DNA of 64,000 nt from Amphirosellinia nigrospora (GCA_004123355.1 SCHM01000002.1:1426001-1490000); one strand, 5' to 3'; positions 37,538 to 49,553 are shown, counted from the first letter of the stretch. Notes: generated from the sequence alone by a model not told the origin. Numbers and translations are program-made.

Positions 37538-37627
37538 GGTTTGGTGGTCTAGTGGTATGATTCTCGCTTAGGGTTCACCCTACAGCATTGTCTGCGAGAG
37601 GTCCCGGGTTCAATCCCGGCCAAACCC
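37538..37627 (+). tRNA. tRNA-Pro (anticodon AGG) with a 19-nt intron
   Basis: Seven-base acceptor stem GGTTTGG pairs with CCAAACC (37620-37626), with discriminator C at 37627. A-box-like TGGTCTAGTGGTA follows, as in fungal proline tRNAs. The anticodon stem CTCGC (37563-37567) pairs with GCGAG (37594-37598). The loop reads TT-AGG-G, so the anticodon is AGG (37570-37572). An intron occupies about 37574-37592, one base 3' of the anticodon, the standard place. The B box GGTTCAATCC is present, but the T loop has six rather than seven bases between CCGGG and CCCGG, so one base (probably of a C or T run) is missing. That fits the deletion errors seen in the genes. Confidence 0.93.
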
Positions 37628-39167
37628 GTCTCCTTGTCGATCCTCGGCTTCAACTTTTCTTTTTCTATGTTTGCCGACTTCTCGGTACATGTAATTGGAT
37701 GGTAATGTTCTTAAGTTCACCGTGGTGGGACGTTACGGCAGAGTTTTTCGGGTTTGCCAATCAAGTCGGCTCAGGGATTAAGATGATTCTTTTTAGAACC
37801 CCCTCGGAGATGATTACCAGCTGCCTTTTCATGCATGGCTTGACCATTTTGTCCAAATGTCTAAAAAGGACTTAAGAAGGTTCTACATGGTGATTTGGCA
37901 ATTGAAGAGATCCTATTGCTGTTACCTAGTGGTATATAAGCTGTGAGTCCAGTTAATCAGGCTTAAAGCCTCCGAAAGTATGTATAATCTTTGACTCGGG
38001 GATATCCGTAGAGATAGAGGAGAGAATATTCTATCGTATTCTAGTGTTGTGTTACGTTACAAGATTGTAATATTCCAACGTGGCTAAAAAGTAGGTGTGA
38101 GAAACATCGAACGTGGACGCACAACAGTTCTTGTTACCTATCCGAAGTGAAGGAGATAGATGGGTAACATTGTAAGCTTGATATGATGTAGTACTAATCT
38201 ACCTTGGTAGTGTGCTCCTGGGCACGAGACTAAGACATGATTTAGACTTCGGGTGCACAGACAGATTTCTTATACTTGTAACTACCTAAACACACAAAAT
38301 CTCATGTTAACGCATAAATTTATTAGAAATGGCCTGTCACAAAAACAGTTCATTGTGCATGCAATGACATCGACACGACTCGAGGGTTAATGAATTTCTT
38401 GCTGGACCATCTATATCATACATAGTTCTATTGTTGTCCGAGTTCATGACTACATGGAATTGAACTAAAGTAATTCCATTGGCTGTCCAGCCGGCTGTGA
38501 CTCTGCTTGGCGGCAATGAACCACCAGATTTTCACATGCGCAGACTACATAGTACTTACATAGTAGAGACTAGAAGTTCCCCACACTTCATTCACCACTT
38601 AACCCGACGGTCTGTTAGGTACCGTATACGCAGGTACCCCACTATACCACATGCAGCTCAATGAGATGCCTAAGTACGTCTACCACATAGTACATGGGTG
38701 TCTTGTATAATCTACTAGTTCTTACGAGTAGTCTGAAAGCCAAAAATAACACTTCAATCGCTACCTGTATGAGTGATTATGGCCATGTTCCGACCTACCA
38801 GCTAAACCTCCATCGCTTCTGCTTCATCTGCTGTGCTAACACGACCTCGACAACTGCCGCAAGCAGTGCCCGAGTGCCCGAGTGCCTGAGCCCTCAATCG
38901 CTAGCGTCCAGCCATAGCGTCGCAGCACCGCCAAAGGACACCCGCGAGTGACCACCGATTGGAGCCGATTGGACTGTTGTCCTGCCGTGAGACAAGCTCA
39001 ATTTTTTTTGCTCGCTCGCTCTCTCTTCCCCGACCAACGAGGTTCCAGCAGCAGTCCTTTTCGCTTCTGCTGAGGTCTGCGCTCGCGCTTGCGCCGACTG
39101 CAATTGGCCTTATAAAACAGCATTGATACCCATTGTTTCCGACGGTCCCCCTCCTTCTTTCGTCACA
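37628..39167. other. Intergenic region between tRNA-Pro and PRPP synthetase
   Basis: About 1.5 kb with no convincing gene. The tRNA is followed by a short T run at 37657-37666 that can serve as the RNA polymerase III stop. The last 200 bases are pyrimidine-rich (for example 39001-39030 and 39150-39160) and are probably the promoter and leader of the PRPP synthetase gene. Confidence 0.55.
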
Positions 39168-40538
39168 ATGGGCGACATGGCGAACGAGATCAAGTTGCTC
39201 TCGGGAAACAGTCACCCGGTGCTCGCCAAGCTAGTCGCTGACCGGTAAGTAGACAATCAGTTCCATTCAATCTAATTCATTTATATGTTTAGTGCATCTT
39301 CAGCTATTCTGCGCCCGTTTTATTTCGTGTGACGTCAAGCGCGGCTATTGATGGCTTTTTGCCCAACTTTGCTTTGACATGCGCAACCTTCCACAAATCG
39401 AAAAGAAAGAGAGAAAAAAAATCAAACTCGCTAACCAGACTTCTGAAAATAGGCTGGGCGTTGACATCGCGAAGACCCTCAGTCTCAATTACTCCAATCA
39501 AGAGACGAGTGTCACAATAGGTGAATCCGTTCGTGACGAAGATGGTACAGCATCCCTCAACAGCCAAATCGGGCACACTCTACAGTAGAACCACACACTC
39601 TGACAGAATATGTATTGCAGTCTTCATTCTCCAATCCACCGCCCCGGGCGATATCAACGATGGCTTGATGGAGCTTCTGATTATGATCCATGCATGCCGA
39701 ACAGCCTCTGCCCGACGAATTACCGCCGTCATCCCCAACTTCCCATACGCACGCCAGGATAAGAAGGATAAGAGTCGTGCGCCCATCTCGGCCAAGCTCA
39801 TCGCAAACATGCTGCAGACCGCCGGTTGCAACCACGTCATCACATGGACCTACATGCCTCGCAGATCCAGGGCTTCTTCAACGTTCCCGTGGATAATCTC
39901 TACGCGGAGCCAAGTGTTCTACGCTGGATTCGCGAGCACCGAGGCACCGAGGATGTCGTCATCGTTAGTCCGGACGCCGGTGGCGCCAAGCGGTGAGTAA
40001 ACTGTTCGAAGAGAGCGAGTAATGAACGAGTTCATAAAGCTAATGTCGTTTTCTACAGAGCTACGGCTATCGCTGATCGCTTGGATCGAGGCTTCGCACT
40101 TATCCACAAGGAGCGCCCTCGACCCAACGTCGTTGGACGCATGGTACTCGTCGGAGATGTTGAAGACAAGGTCGCCATCCTCGTTGATGACATGGCAGAC
40201 ACCTGCGGAACCCTAGCCAAGGCTGCCAGGACCGTGAAGGACCACGGCGCCCGCGAGGTCATCGCCATTGTCACCCACGGAATTCTTAGCGGTGATGCCA
40301 TCAACATCCTCAACGACAGCTGCCTGAGCCAGATCGTCGTCACCAACACCGTCCCACTTGGCGATAAGGTGGACCGCTGCAGCAAGCTGCGTGTCATCGA
40401 TGTGAGCCCCACGCTGGCCGAGGCTATTCGACGAACTCATAACGGAGAGAGTGTTAGGTGCGTAATACTCCGTTCCTGCTTTTGCTGACGTCTAACTAAC
40501 GAGCCTACAGCTTCTTGTTCAACCATGCTCCCACCTAA
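39168..40538 (+). CDS. PRS: Ribose-phosphate pyrophosphokinase (PRPP synthetase), Prs2/Prs4 type
   Basis: Makes 5-phosphoribosyl-1-pyrophosphate from ribose-5-phosphate and ATP for purine, pyrimidine, His, Trp and NAD synthesis, in the cytosol. Five exons: 39168-39244, 39453-39544, 39621-39992, 40059-40457 and 40511-40538, about 322 residues. Recognisable are LLSGNSHP near the start, the [14 protein letters not shown] loop, the ATP-site [18 protein letters not shown], the [11 protein letters not shown] segment, [11 protein letters not shown] and the PRPP-binding signature [13 protein letters not shown]. The sequence is closest in my judgement to the short catalytic yeast paralogues Prs2/Prs4, lacking the inserts of Prs1/Prs5. 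One base is missing near 39842, just before the DLHAS motif. Without repair the frame runs into nonsense, but both flanking regions are highly conserved. Confidence 0.95.
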
Positions 40539-41140
40539 TGGGGACGAGTAATACGTGGATGGCTGGGTGAAGGACGAAGAGGCCGTGAAAATTGATTTGC
40601 ATGAGAGAGACATGTGATAGAGAATCACATTTCGGCCGCATTCTCTAGGTTCTATTTGGCGTTAATGGTAAAAGGATATTCTGCGATAGATGTCAGAACG
40701 GGCACATTGCATATAAAACACCCCATACATATGGTTTTAGAGGATGTCGTAAATCATCTTGCATGGAGATTTGTATCTATCGGTGGGTGCAGTGCTGGTG
40801 TGATGTTGCATCGGCATCATTTGCATAGGCTGGCAGTTTGATTTAGTGGACGGAATCATGGCGTTCGACGTGTTAAAAATTTGCGGGGAAAAGCTGAAGA
40901 ACAGTGAAATAATGAACATATCACACGAGATGTACATCATCATCTAATATGAACAAAAGAGCAGAAAGTGTTTTGTTGGGAATCTTAATCTCGTTTCATT
41001 TTTGGTGGCCTCTGGGTAATACACTAGAGTCATTGGCTTCTCTAAAGCCGCTCATAACCATCCCGCAATGCCTGCCATAGCCATGACTATCATGCCGAAA
41101 TGCAAGAACCAGAAGACACCGACCGAACGCCTGGAAGCAT
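40539..41140. other. Convergent 3' region between PRS and eS6 genes
   Basis: About 600 bp of non-coding sequence with AT-rich tracts and AATAAA-like motifs (about 40905-40970). No gene-like frame. Confidence 0.6.
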
Positions 41141-42288
41141 CTACTTGCGCATGGAGCTTGCCCTTCTCTTGCGGGCATCAGCCTTGGTGGTACGGGCCTC
41201 GGCGACACGCTTGGCGAGGAGCTGAGCATACTCGTTCTGTAATGAATTTGTTAATTATATATTTGCAGGGTCAGGCTAGTTCGTGTAGGTGGAAAACGTA
41301 CGGCCTCATCCTTGACCTTCTCGGCCTGGCGACGCTTGAGCGCAACACGGTGGCGCTTGTGCTGGAGGCGCTGGGGAGTGACCAGTCTCTGGATACGGGG
41401 AGCCTTGGTGTAAGGCTTCTTGCCCTCACCCTTGGGCTGGACCTCACGTCGGATAACATATTTTCGGACCTATTCGGCAAGGGAAAATCCCACATATTAG
41501 CCAACCCATGTTCCCATGTTTTGTGTTTTTCCTCTCAGACTCTACATCGGTGGTTACACTGCTAGGGATTCTTCTCTCTCATCCCGCAGAAGCAACGACC
41601 AAGTAGGTGATGACGAGTGTTGTAGTTCTACTTACATCGTCATCCTTGCTGAGGCCGAAGAAGCGGCGGATCTTGGTGGCACGCTTGGGACCGAGACGCT
41701 TGGGTGGACGACGTCGGTCAGACCGGGCAGCTCGTTATCACCCTGCTTGACGATGGACAGAGCGAGGACAGCCAGGTCCATGCCGACGATGCAGCCACGG
41801 ACTGACTTCCTCTTGCGCTCACCAGTGCGACGGGGTCGGTAGCAAGAGTGGCCTTCGGCGAGGAGGAGTCGGACACGGGTAGGGTGTAGGACACCTTGCT
41901 TCATGGGGAAACCTTGCTTGTCGTTTCCACCGGTGATTCGGAAGATGTAGCCCTTGAACTCATCGCCAAGGTTGTCACCGGGGACTTCCTGGCCCATCTA
42001 GTAGCACCACCACGTTAGCAATCCCATTCATATCCGTTGACAACAGCGTTCCATTCCCAACGTCTAGATAGTATGGTCGTGCAAGCCGCAAATGGGGGCA
42101 GTTCGAGGCTTGGGCAAGGGACCGTATTTCTCTCGGCATCGTGGAATTTCTCGCTGCTGTCTGGCATGGGGAAGAGGATGGGCGGGGCCGCATACTCGCT
42201 TCTCCATGAAGTCGCGGAGCTTGCGCTCATCTTCGATCTCGATCAGCTTCTGACTGCCATTGGCAGGGTAGGAGATGTTCAACTTCAT
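41141..42288 (-). CDS. RPS6: 40S ribosomal protein eS6
   Basis: Small-subunit ribosomal protein and target of TOR/AGC kinase phosphorylation. Exons: 42288-42196, 41997-41636, 41469-41302 and 41236-41141, about 239 residues. It begins [14 protein letters not shown] and continues with [20 protein letters not shown] and the [18 protein letters not shown] segment, all diagnostic for eS6. The C-terminus ends [10 protein letters not shown], carrying the RRxSS phosphorylation site conserved from yeast to man. One C is missing in exon 2 near 41705 ([14 protein letters not shown]), shifting the frame before the exon end; exons 3 and 4 and all splice sites are intact. It shares a 410-bp divergent promoter with CTF8. 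Confidence 0.97.
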
Positions 42289-42698
42289 CTCGGCGGTGTT
42301 GGCGATCGACTTTGGTGGGCGTGGGTTGAGGGAGGAAGTCAATCGTGACCAAAAAGTGCTACAGAGAATCGAGGGTTGGTTGTGATTTTGCTGGTCTCGC
42401 TAATCCTAATTTTTCACTGGGTCCGGCACAAAAAAGGTGGGCTTGAGCTAGTGCTAGGGCAAGCGAGAGTGCACGAGCCACTTCATACCTAGGTAATCTT
42501 TCTTATCCCTTATCTCTTATCATTACCCGTGTAGGGAATTACCTACCCAGGTTATCTTAGCGTAGGTAAGTAAGTACCATGGGTAGTGTTGTGTCTCTTT
42601 CGCCTATCAACACTTATTTGATGAGCTGCCACGGGTGATTAGGTGACCTCGGTCGTCTCCTTATTCTCACGCCTCGACTACTGTCAACTCGGAATAAG
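42289..42698. promoter_or_regulatory. Divergent promoter, eS6 / CTF8
   Basis: 410 bp separate the two start codons. The middle (42484-42580) carries a cluster of ACCTAGGTA, ACCTACCCAGG and TAGGTAAGTAAGTACC motifs, partly palindromic. This is the same intergenic motif family seen elsewhere, so it is not specific to ribosomal-protein control. Confidence 0.55.
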
Positions 42699-43172
42699 AT
42701 GGCTTCCTCTGTTGCTCTCCGTTTACGGACTGCCGTTACCGAGGATCCCTCAAGCAATCCTTTACCTCAGCTTATACAGACACCCTCAGGCATAGCCATT
42801 CTTGAGCTACAAGGCACTATCAACCTACCTCAGGCGAACGATAATGGTAGCGAAATAAGCGGCCATGAGATTGAAATAGGCCGTATGTCGTTCCCAGATT
42901 ATCACCCAGAAACACAAGATGCCTCGAGTACTGCCTGGATGAAGCGAGTGCACCTATATGTAGGACAACACCAAAGGCTCACCGGAGAACTAAAGAAACT
43001 ACCCAGAGCTCTTGCCGTCATTCGAAAGAAACCTGGATCCGGGCTCGATGTGGAAATGACAGATTCAACCTCTCAGAATACTAAAGAGGACCTGGAGCTC
43101 GTAGAGATCGTCAAGTATAAGTTGGTGTTCTCGCATCGTCCTGAGCCTGTTGGAACCGTTGGAACCGTTTGA
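42699..43172 (+). CDS. CTF8: Ctf8, subunit of the Ctf18-RFC clamp loader
   Basis: Small subunit of the alternative clamp loader Ctf18-Dcc1-Ctf8-RFC, which loads PCNA and supports sister-chromatid cohesion. A single-exon, unbroken frame of 157 residues. Family signs are the central ILELQGTI segment (about residues 31-39, the beta-rich Dcc1/Ctf18 interface), the IGRMSF motif, and the C-terminal KLVFSHRPEPVG element that completes the Ctf8 fold. An acidic linker lies between. The start ATG at 42699 is the first after the divergent promoter and gives the expected short N-terminus. Confidence 0.9.
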   Translation: MASSVALRLRTAVTEDPSSNPLPQLIQTPSGIAILELQGTINLPQANDNGSEISGHEIEIGRMSFPDYHPETQDASSTAWMKRVHLYVGQHQRLTGELKKLPRALAVIRKKPGSGLDVEMTDSTSQNTKEDLELVEIVKYKLVFSHRPEPVGTVGTV

Positions 43173-44861
43173 AAGGGGCATATGCCTTTAGTAAGACAAT
43201 GCGTGTCGTGCCGCAACACTCAATGTCGCTTGAAAGTTGCAGGCATCGTTGTTTATCGAGATTCTGTATCGTACGACCGCCACACCCCACCAAACTTAAA
43301 TATTCAGGTGCAACTTGACAACCATTCCTACGTTGTCTTAAGTAAGAACCAGGAATCAAAACACATGGGTGAGGGTTCTTTAGGTCTCAACGCGCCCTTG
43401 GGACTGGTACCTTATGAGTTGCCAGAATTCTCCTTGGCTATCAAGGCGATACCTCTCGTCTGCTCTGAAGAATAGCTATGAATCAAAAGACCACTCGTCA
43501 ACATTCCCCTCCGCTTCGTGCAAATCCTGAAGCTACGGTTATCCTCTGTTAGCTTATTTCAGACATATTTTCCGGATTGAAACGCCAGTCACTCGATTCG
43601 ACTAGGAATTGCTTCACCTCGTTACGGCGATTTTGATTTGATTATAGTGCCTTCGATTTGGACCACTGACGCAGTCCATTGAGATAGATTACGAGGTTGC
43701 GAGCCAACACGGCTTCTTGTCCAATCCTGCGCCGTTTTTAGACTATTGTCGTGGCCGGCAGTAGTCCTTGTCACTGATTTCAGGGTCTGGGGCAAGTGGG
43801 CCATGGAGATCACCCCCGAGATCTACGTGTTTCGAAATGAGAGATCGCCCTGAACCGCCAACACGCACACAGCCCTACTTCGGCAGTTGCCACTTAGCTC
43901 CTTAGGAGATGAATAAGGAGTAGCTCCCAGGTTGCTTATGGGAGTAAGGATTGTAACATTGTTGATCAATCATAACTCTGCTTAAGCATGGATATATCAT
44001 TGAGAGCTTAGAAAGAAGCAGATGAAACACAACAGATTGCCGGCGCTCTACTCGCTTAACTCATTTTGCTATCATTGGTATGATAGATGATCTAGCGAAA
44101 GCTCAGATAAGATGTTCCGTCTGAAACGGCCAACTAATGAGTTCGCATAACCCCGCAGTTACTTGATCCGGGTGCGGACGAGTTGCCCGCTCCATGGCGA
44201 CGCTCGGTTTGACATTCAGGTGATCCTTCAGCCTGCTTCAATGCATGTCACAGGTATCACGCTGCTACCTCAGCTAATTGAGGTGCGTTTCTCCCTATGA
44301 CCAGGCCTGTCTAGTCCTCGCCCCCTAACCGAGCAAACATTGTAGAGTACTCCTTTTAGACGGGTCGATACCGCTTTCACCACCAAAACTCTACTCCCCT
44401 TGTTTCTAAAAGGTTTGAGAACTTTGAAATCGCTATCGAGACCAGAAAATAGAGAGATTAGACGATGATATTGCACGGTTCGCTAACGCAATTTGTTACG
44501 TTACCTCGGCGGCCTAGCAGCTAAAGATATCTATAGTTGATGCTGGTACACCATGTACATGTAGTAGCATATTTATATGGCTACCGACGAGCTTAACACT
44601 GTTTTCTGGCGTCCCTTGTCCTGTCTTAGGACAACTGCCCCGGCCTTAGTTGTACGCCCACCCGCTCAACTCTATAGTTCATAATTGCTTATCTATAGCT
44701 CAGCGCCTACAGCAATTAGACAACACAAGGTTCATAGAGGATACAGGCGTTAACTCGAATGGTGTATATCTAAGCGACGTTATATGGGAAGTTTCTTTGT
44801 TTTCGGTCGCGGACAACACTATAGCACCTCGAGCATGACCTCATCATGATTCCGGCTCAGA
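43173..44861. other. Intergenic region between CTF8 and the Ser-rich membrane protein
   Basis: About 1.7 kb. The frame 43182-43475 directly after CTF8 has no motif that I recognise and probably lies in 3' flanking DNA. No RNA gene or conserved protein was found. The final 250 bp presumably contain the promoter of the membrane-protein gene. Confidence 0.5.
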
Positions 44862-46710
44862 ATGATAATGATAATCAACGACACTCTGGTTTTACTGCTC
44901 TTTGTGGCACTTTCCGTGTCTAGTTCCGGTATCCATCTTGAAAACTTCGGCCCTCTCCAAGTCCTCCATCAAAAACCACATGGTGCTTCTCGAGACATCG
45001 ACAGAATAGTTGAGACCAACAAAAGTCAATTTGATGAAAAGGGGGCGCGCTTGACGCAGGACTCAGACTCTTCGCCTCCATCAGGTTTTCGATATGAACG
45101 GAGTTCTAGGGCCAAAGAGGGAGATGACTGTGATGTGTGTGGATCCAATCGTTGCAGCGACCTTGTCCTTCCCAGTCTTTCATCAGAAATCTCATCCAGC
45201 GTGTCATCTAGCGTATCTTCAGCGATTTTAAGCAGTGTTGCGGACAATGTAACGTCATCTATGTCAGCTGCACGTGAGGAGGGTTTTCGAGATGGGCAAA
45301 GTAGAGCTGGTGAAAGTGCCCAGAGTGCTATCAGCTCTGCCAGGGCCAGGGCTTCTTCTGTCGTGGAAAGCGTTCTCTCTGCTGTGCGAAGTACTCCGTC
45401 TCCCGAGGAAACTAATCCGTCTATTGTAGTAAGTCGGCCTTAATTCTTCCGAACAGCACATAGCCTAACAAATTGAAGGATAGTTCGAACAGAGCGTCTC
45501 ATGGTCTGATTGTCAATACAGGTCAATTGGCAGGCATTGTGGTGGGGGTCTTCTTTGCATCGTCTATCTCATCCGTCTTGACTACATTATTCGTCCTTTG
45601 GTACAGGAGACGGAAAACAGCTACCAGGAACAATACACGCCACCTGCCAGCTAGAGAAAGGAAGAAAATGCACTGGCCGATGCCAGGCAAGATTCGTGAT
45701 GAATTCTTCCGATCCTCCTCTGCCGCGCGTCGCCGCGACCTCCCCAAAATATTTACAGCTGATGGAAAACATGAGAAGCCATCCCAAAACCGTAATACAA
45801 TCCCCTCTGCCAATCGAATTCCCTTCACTTCTCCTACTAGCCCTGGCTCGAACGACGATCAAATCTTTCCAGTATCTCCACTATCAGACCAGCCACCTGC
45901 TAGTCCCGGAGGCCATAGCTCCCCCAGCTTGGGAATTGGGCTATATGGAGACAGAACTCACATCTCTTCCGAGTCGGAGGCAAGTGATGTACCGCCCATA
46001 AGGCTCCCACCCATAAGGAATTCAACCCAACCCGAATCTTTGCAGATACCGGTTGTACGTATGGGGGGTAACAAAACCAACACTGGCGACCTTTTGACGA
46101 ACATGTGGGCAACACAAACATTCCGATCAAATGAGAGGTCGATTACTTTCACGGGATCACATGAAGAGTCCAACATGGGAACTACTGCCAATAGAATGGA
46201 GGAGGGAATGATGACCTTCACGCCAATCACAGAAAAGGGGAGCCTTTCTCCCCCTATCATTCCGTTACGGTTCAGCAGTCTAAATGCACAAACCCTCCCA
46301 ATCCAGAACTCAGTAGAGCCCATGGCAACGATGAAACATTTCTTCTTTCTACAGACGAGGAATCCGCAGACCGCGACCCCGAATTCTCGCAGGACCAATC
46401 CGGTCTTCGGTCCCCTTCTCCTTCCCACTCAAGCATAATATCACAAGACCTCACACAGTTCGACCCCGGCGGCCCACAGCCGACATCTAGGTTTTCGATA
46501 TCCTCCGCGCCTAGGTCTTCCCTCGGCTACTCGGCCTCGTCATCCTCGCCTGTGCCTCAGTACCATCAGCGTCGACAAGAGCAACTGGAGATAAACCCGC
46601 TACGACCAGCGCCGCCAAGTCCGTCTCAGTTACACTCGCCGGTGCCGAGACGGCTTCATGTTGCCGTATCCATAGCGTCCCTAGAGCCGTCTATGCATAG
46701 GGGGTCATAA
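44862..46710 (+). CDS. Ser-rich single-pass membrane protein with long disordered cytoplasmic tail
   Basis: Not a named family to me. Exons are 44862-45428 and 45479-46710 (about 600 residues); the intron has a CCTAACA branch site and an AAG acceptor. A signal peptide (MIMIINDTLVLLLFVALSVSSSG) leads an outer domain of about 170 residues. This has one short Cys cluster (CDVCGSNRC) followed by a Ser/Val-rich stretch and a Ser/Ala/Arg stretch of repeated SA(R)A-type heptads. One membrane span (LAGIVVGVFFASSISSVLTTLFVLWY) is followed by the basic stop-transfer YRRRK. The long cytoplasmic tail is Ser/Pro-rich with many possible phosphorylation sites. One base is missing between 46285 and 46320; the shifted frame continues in the same Ser/Pro-rich composition to a stop at 46708-46710. 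The plan resembles cell-wall stress sensors (Mid2/Wsc-like), but no WSC domain is present, so this is only an analogy. Confidence 0.75.
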
Positions 46711-47837
46711 GAATAAATGAAAATGTATGCTAGTTCTGAAGACGAGGAAGGGGAGCCCGTGTCTAAGATGACTGCTAATCTAATTAAATCCGGCAATTTC
46801 AATATTGATGTCTTATTGTGATTTTTTAGTCCGTAATGCTGGATACGGCTCGGACGTCAGCCAGCTCTGAGTTAATTTCAACGCGAGCGTTCGCGTTTCT
46901 TCATAGGGAGAGAATTAATGATTGACGCGAGAAACGATTTTGAATATTGATTGTCCAAATGGGTTCGAGAAAACCACTCTGTCTTCCTCTGCTACGCCCG
47001 TCTCCAGTTTGATACAAAATGCCGCGAGCGCCCGGCATGAAGTCATAACTCTCTAACTCACAACACCTTTGTTGGCATAATAATAATATATATGCCAGAA
47101 ATCATGATCACTGCATCCATACTACCGTCGCCTTCATCGCTACCAATCTATCGATATTAGAATAGCAAGAGATATATGTATTTGCTACTGAGGCCCAGTC
47201 TAGAGCGAACCAACTCCAAGCTTACCCTCGAAACAATGGTCATGAGGTGTTATTCCTATTTGTGGCGGAGCAAAGTCGTACAGAGTCCTCAACTCCTTGG
47301 CCTGAGCTGACCAGGTTCACATGGGGTGTCAGGGGCCAGCCAAAAGCGCGCTTAGTTACCCCAGATTTGGGCTCCGCAAGGTCCATGTATAAAATTACCG
47401 AAAAGATTACACTTGCGACGAATAGGATTCTGTTAGACGAGAATACATCTTTTATGTACAAAATTATAGTGTCTAGGGTAAAATCGGAACCGCGTTCACC
47501 CAGCTGTCCAGTTTCCTCAAGTTCACCTTCCGTTACCCCTTTGATGATAAGCGCACTCCCACCCTTTCTCTCTTACAAGACCAACTCCAAATTGTACCGC
47601 CGAAACGCCAGTCATGTCCTTTAGAAAGCCGTGACCTTGACAGAAAATAAAACTCAATCGATTTCCCTGATCAACATGCACTTTATTGCGTACATGAACG
47701 TTATGGGTCGATGATGATGCCGAGGGGGCTTCTGGACGTCCCAAATATGTGAGCTCCAGGCGCATCCAGCGTCTTGTGCTCATACGGGCCCAGACTAGAT
47801 TTCCTTCTAAGAGCAGGTAAAGCTAACTTTCCACCCT
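46711..47837. other. Convergent 3' region between the Ser-rich protein and ERD2
   Basis: About 1.1 kb with no gene I can support. The 47247-47624 frame (+) lacks any recognisable motif and has the composition of non-coding DNA. TA-rich sequence near 47075-47180 probably includes polyadenylation signals. Confidence 0.55.
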
Positions 47838-48672
47838 TTATACTGGTAGCTTGAACTTCTTGCCCTTCATAACCTTGGTATAGTAGATCCAGAAGAAGTC
47901 CGAGTACAGAATAGTCTGGATGACACCAGCAACAATCGCAATCCAATCGGCCTTATGGTTGGCTCGGTCAAGTAGCGGTAGATCCAGTTAGGGATGTAGA
48001 GTCCACGGTAGATACCCAGAGCGAATAGGTAGTGCGTCGTAATGGTCTCAGCCTCGCCTGTGCGCTGCAACATAAACAACTGCGGCAGGATGGCCACCGA
48101 TTCCAACCAAATCGAGAAAGCCCATAGAATCTCAGATAACGTGTATCGGTAGGGTATCACAAGGCCAACACGGCAGCACCGCCCAGGAGATACTGCACAC
48201 GGAAGGTGTCGAGGTTCGGTCGTGGGTCGGCTTGAACTTGGTTGTCATCAAGTATACGATGTATCCTTGTGAGCTGATGAAGAGAATCTTGAAGATAATG
48301 TTGTAGATGCTCTCGGTGCTAATAAGTCTGTTTGTCGTTATGTGCGGTTAGTCTACTACGCCCATACGGAGCTACTGAGCTAGGAAAACATGAAGGGCGG
48401 CGTACCGAGTAGCGGGTAACGTATACGATCAGATACAGGGCTGCGATTTGAACGATATGCCGGTGCATCCCTAAGGTTGTTGTTTGTTAGTTACTGCGCC
48501 CTGTCGCATTCCTCGTAGGATGAAAGACTAACGTTGAGCTCTGTCATCTTATGCAACAAGATGAAAATCGACGCCAAATGGGAGAAGTCCCTGATGACGA
48601 TTAGTTGGTGATCACAACTCCATAGGCAACAGATGGATACATACCCAGGACTCGAAACAAGTTGAGCGTCAT
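47838..48672 (-). CDS. ERD2: ER lumen protein-retaining receptor (HDEL/KDEL receptor)
   Basis: Seven-helix Golgi-to-ER receptor that returns soluble HDEL/KDEL proteins. The start [10 protein letters not shown] is in exon 1 (48672-48645), exon 2 is 48590-48533 ([12 protein letters not shown]) and exon 3 begins at 48470 (GISFKSQ, VYVTRY). A last intron of about 75 bp ends near 48329, and the last exon carries [54 protein letters not shown] and the terminal FKLPV. Full length would be near 213 residues, as expected. The locus is unusually damaged: at least six one-base deletions are needed (at the exon 1/2 junction, near 48440, 48405, 48205, 48155 and 47970). Every piece still matches the family strongly in some frame. 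Confidence 0.93.
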
Positions 48673-49553
48673 GATGTGTGTTGTTTGGGAGCCTAGCTCC
48701 AGGAAACAGCTATTTTGACACGATGCGCTCTGACGCAGTCTTCGAGGACCAGCTGCCGGGGGAGGATGTTGGTGACCGCGACGTGAAGAACGGAGGGCCT
48801 CGTCACGATCTTGGGTTGGCACTGAGGCTGTCGTGCTAAAGACGTCTGGTTAGATGTTGAAAAATATGAACCAGGAGGAAAAGTAGAGATGTTCCCCCAG
48901 TTGAAAGGACACAATGCACCTACTGACACGCGATGACCTGTGATTGATCCCTGGCAATACGTTATGGCTATGCAGCAGCAATAGCTCCAGCTTTCTGTCT
49001 CAGTTAGGATCGGAACTGGGAGCAAAAAAGTGGTCCATAAATCATTAAATGCATATTTGAGCTATTCTGATTCAGGCACACTATATGTACCTACTGTAGA
49101 TAGTTTCAATTTGATGATGTCACAGTGAGGTCCGGTTGGCCTAGACTCAGGTCTCTTGTCCTACCCTAATAATGGATGCCAAGTGTCGGTGATAAATGTA
49201 TTTGTAGCCGGCGTATTCTCTTCGCCTTGCGTATTACAAAGCTGCCTGCGCGCCAGCACATTGCACATAAAGGCTGTATAATACCGATGGATTGTAGAAC
49301 CTTCCAATCGATTGAAACTTGCGTTATCCGTCTACTTATTATCTAATAGTGCCAAAAAGGTAGGATTATTGACTTTTCTAATCAATTCATATTCGTTCAT
49401 GCCACTCCGGATTACCCTTCTCTTTCGCGGTCTCGGTTTATAACATAGGAGTGCAGTATTGCCTCCTTGCCTCCTGCAGAATCAGCCAGAACTACATCTA
49501 GTCATACACTCACAGTTTAGGACGAGGTGACCTTGCGTGAACCAACACTCAAA
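48673..49553. promoter_or_regulatory. Divergent promoter region, ERD2 / WLM protease
   Basis: About 880 bp between two outward-facing starts. No gene-like frame. I could not identify a convincing unfolded-protein-response element, which would be expected if ERD2 were stress-induced. Confidence 0.5.

Noticed and set aside
44270-44476. Minus-strand frame in the CTF8 downstream region
   Set aside because: Short, motif-free and not flanked by splice signals.
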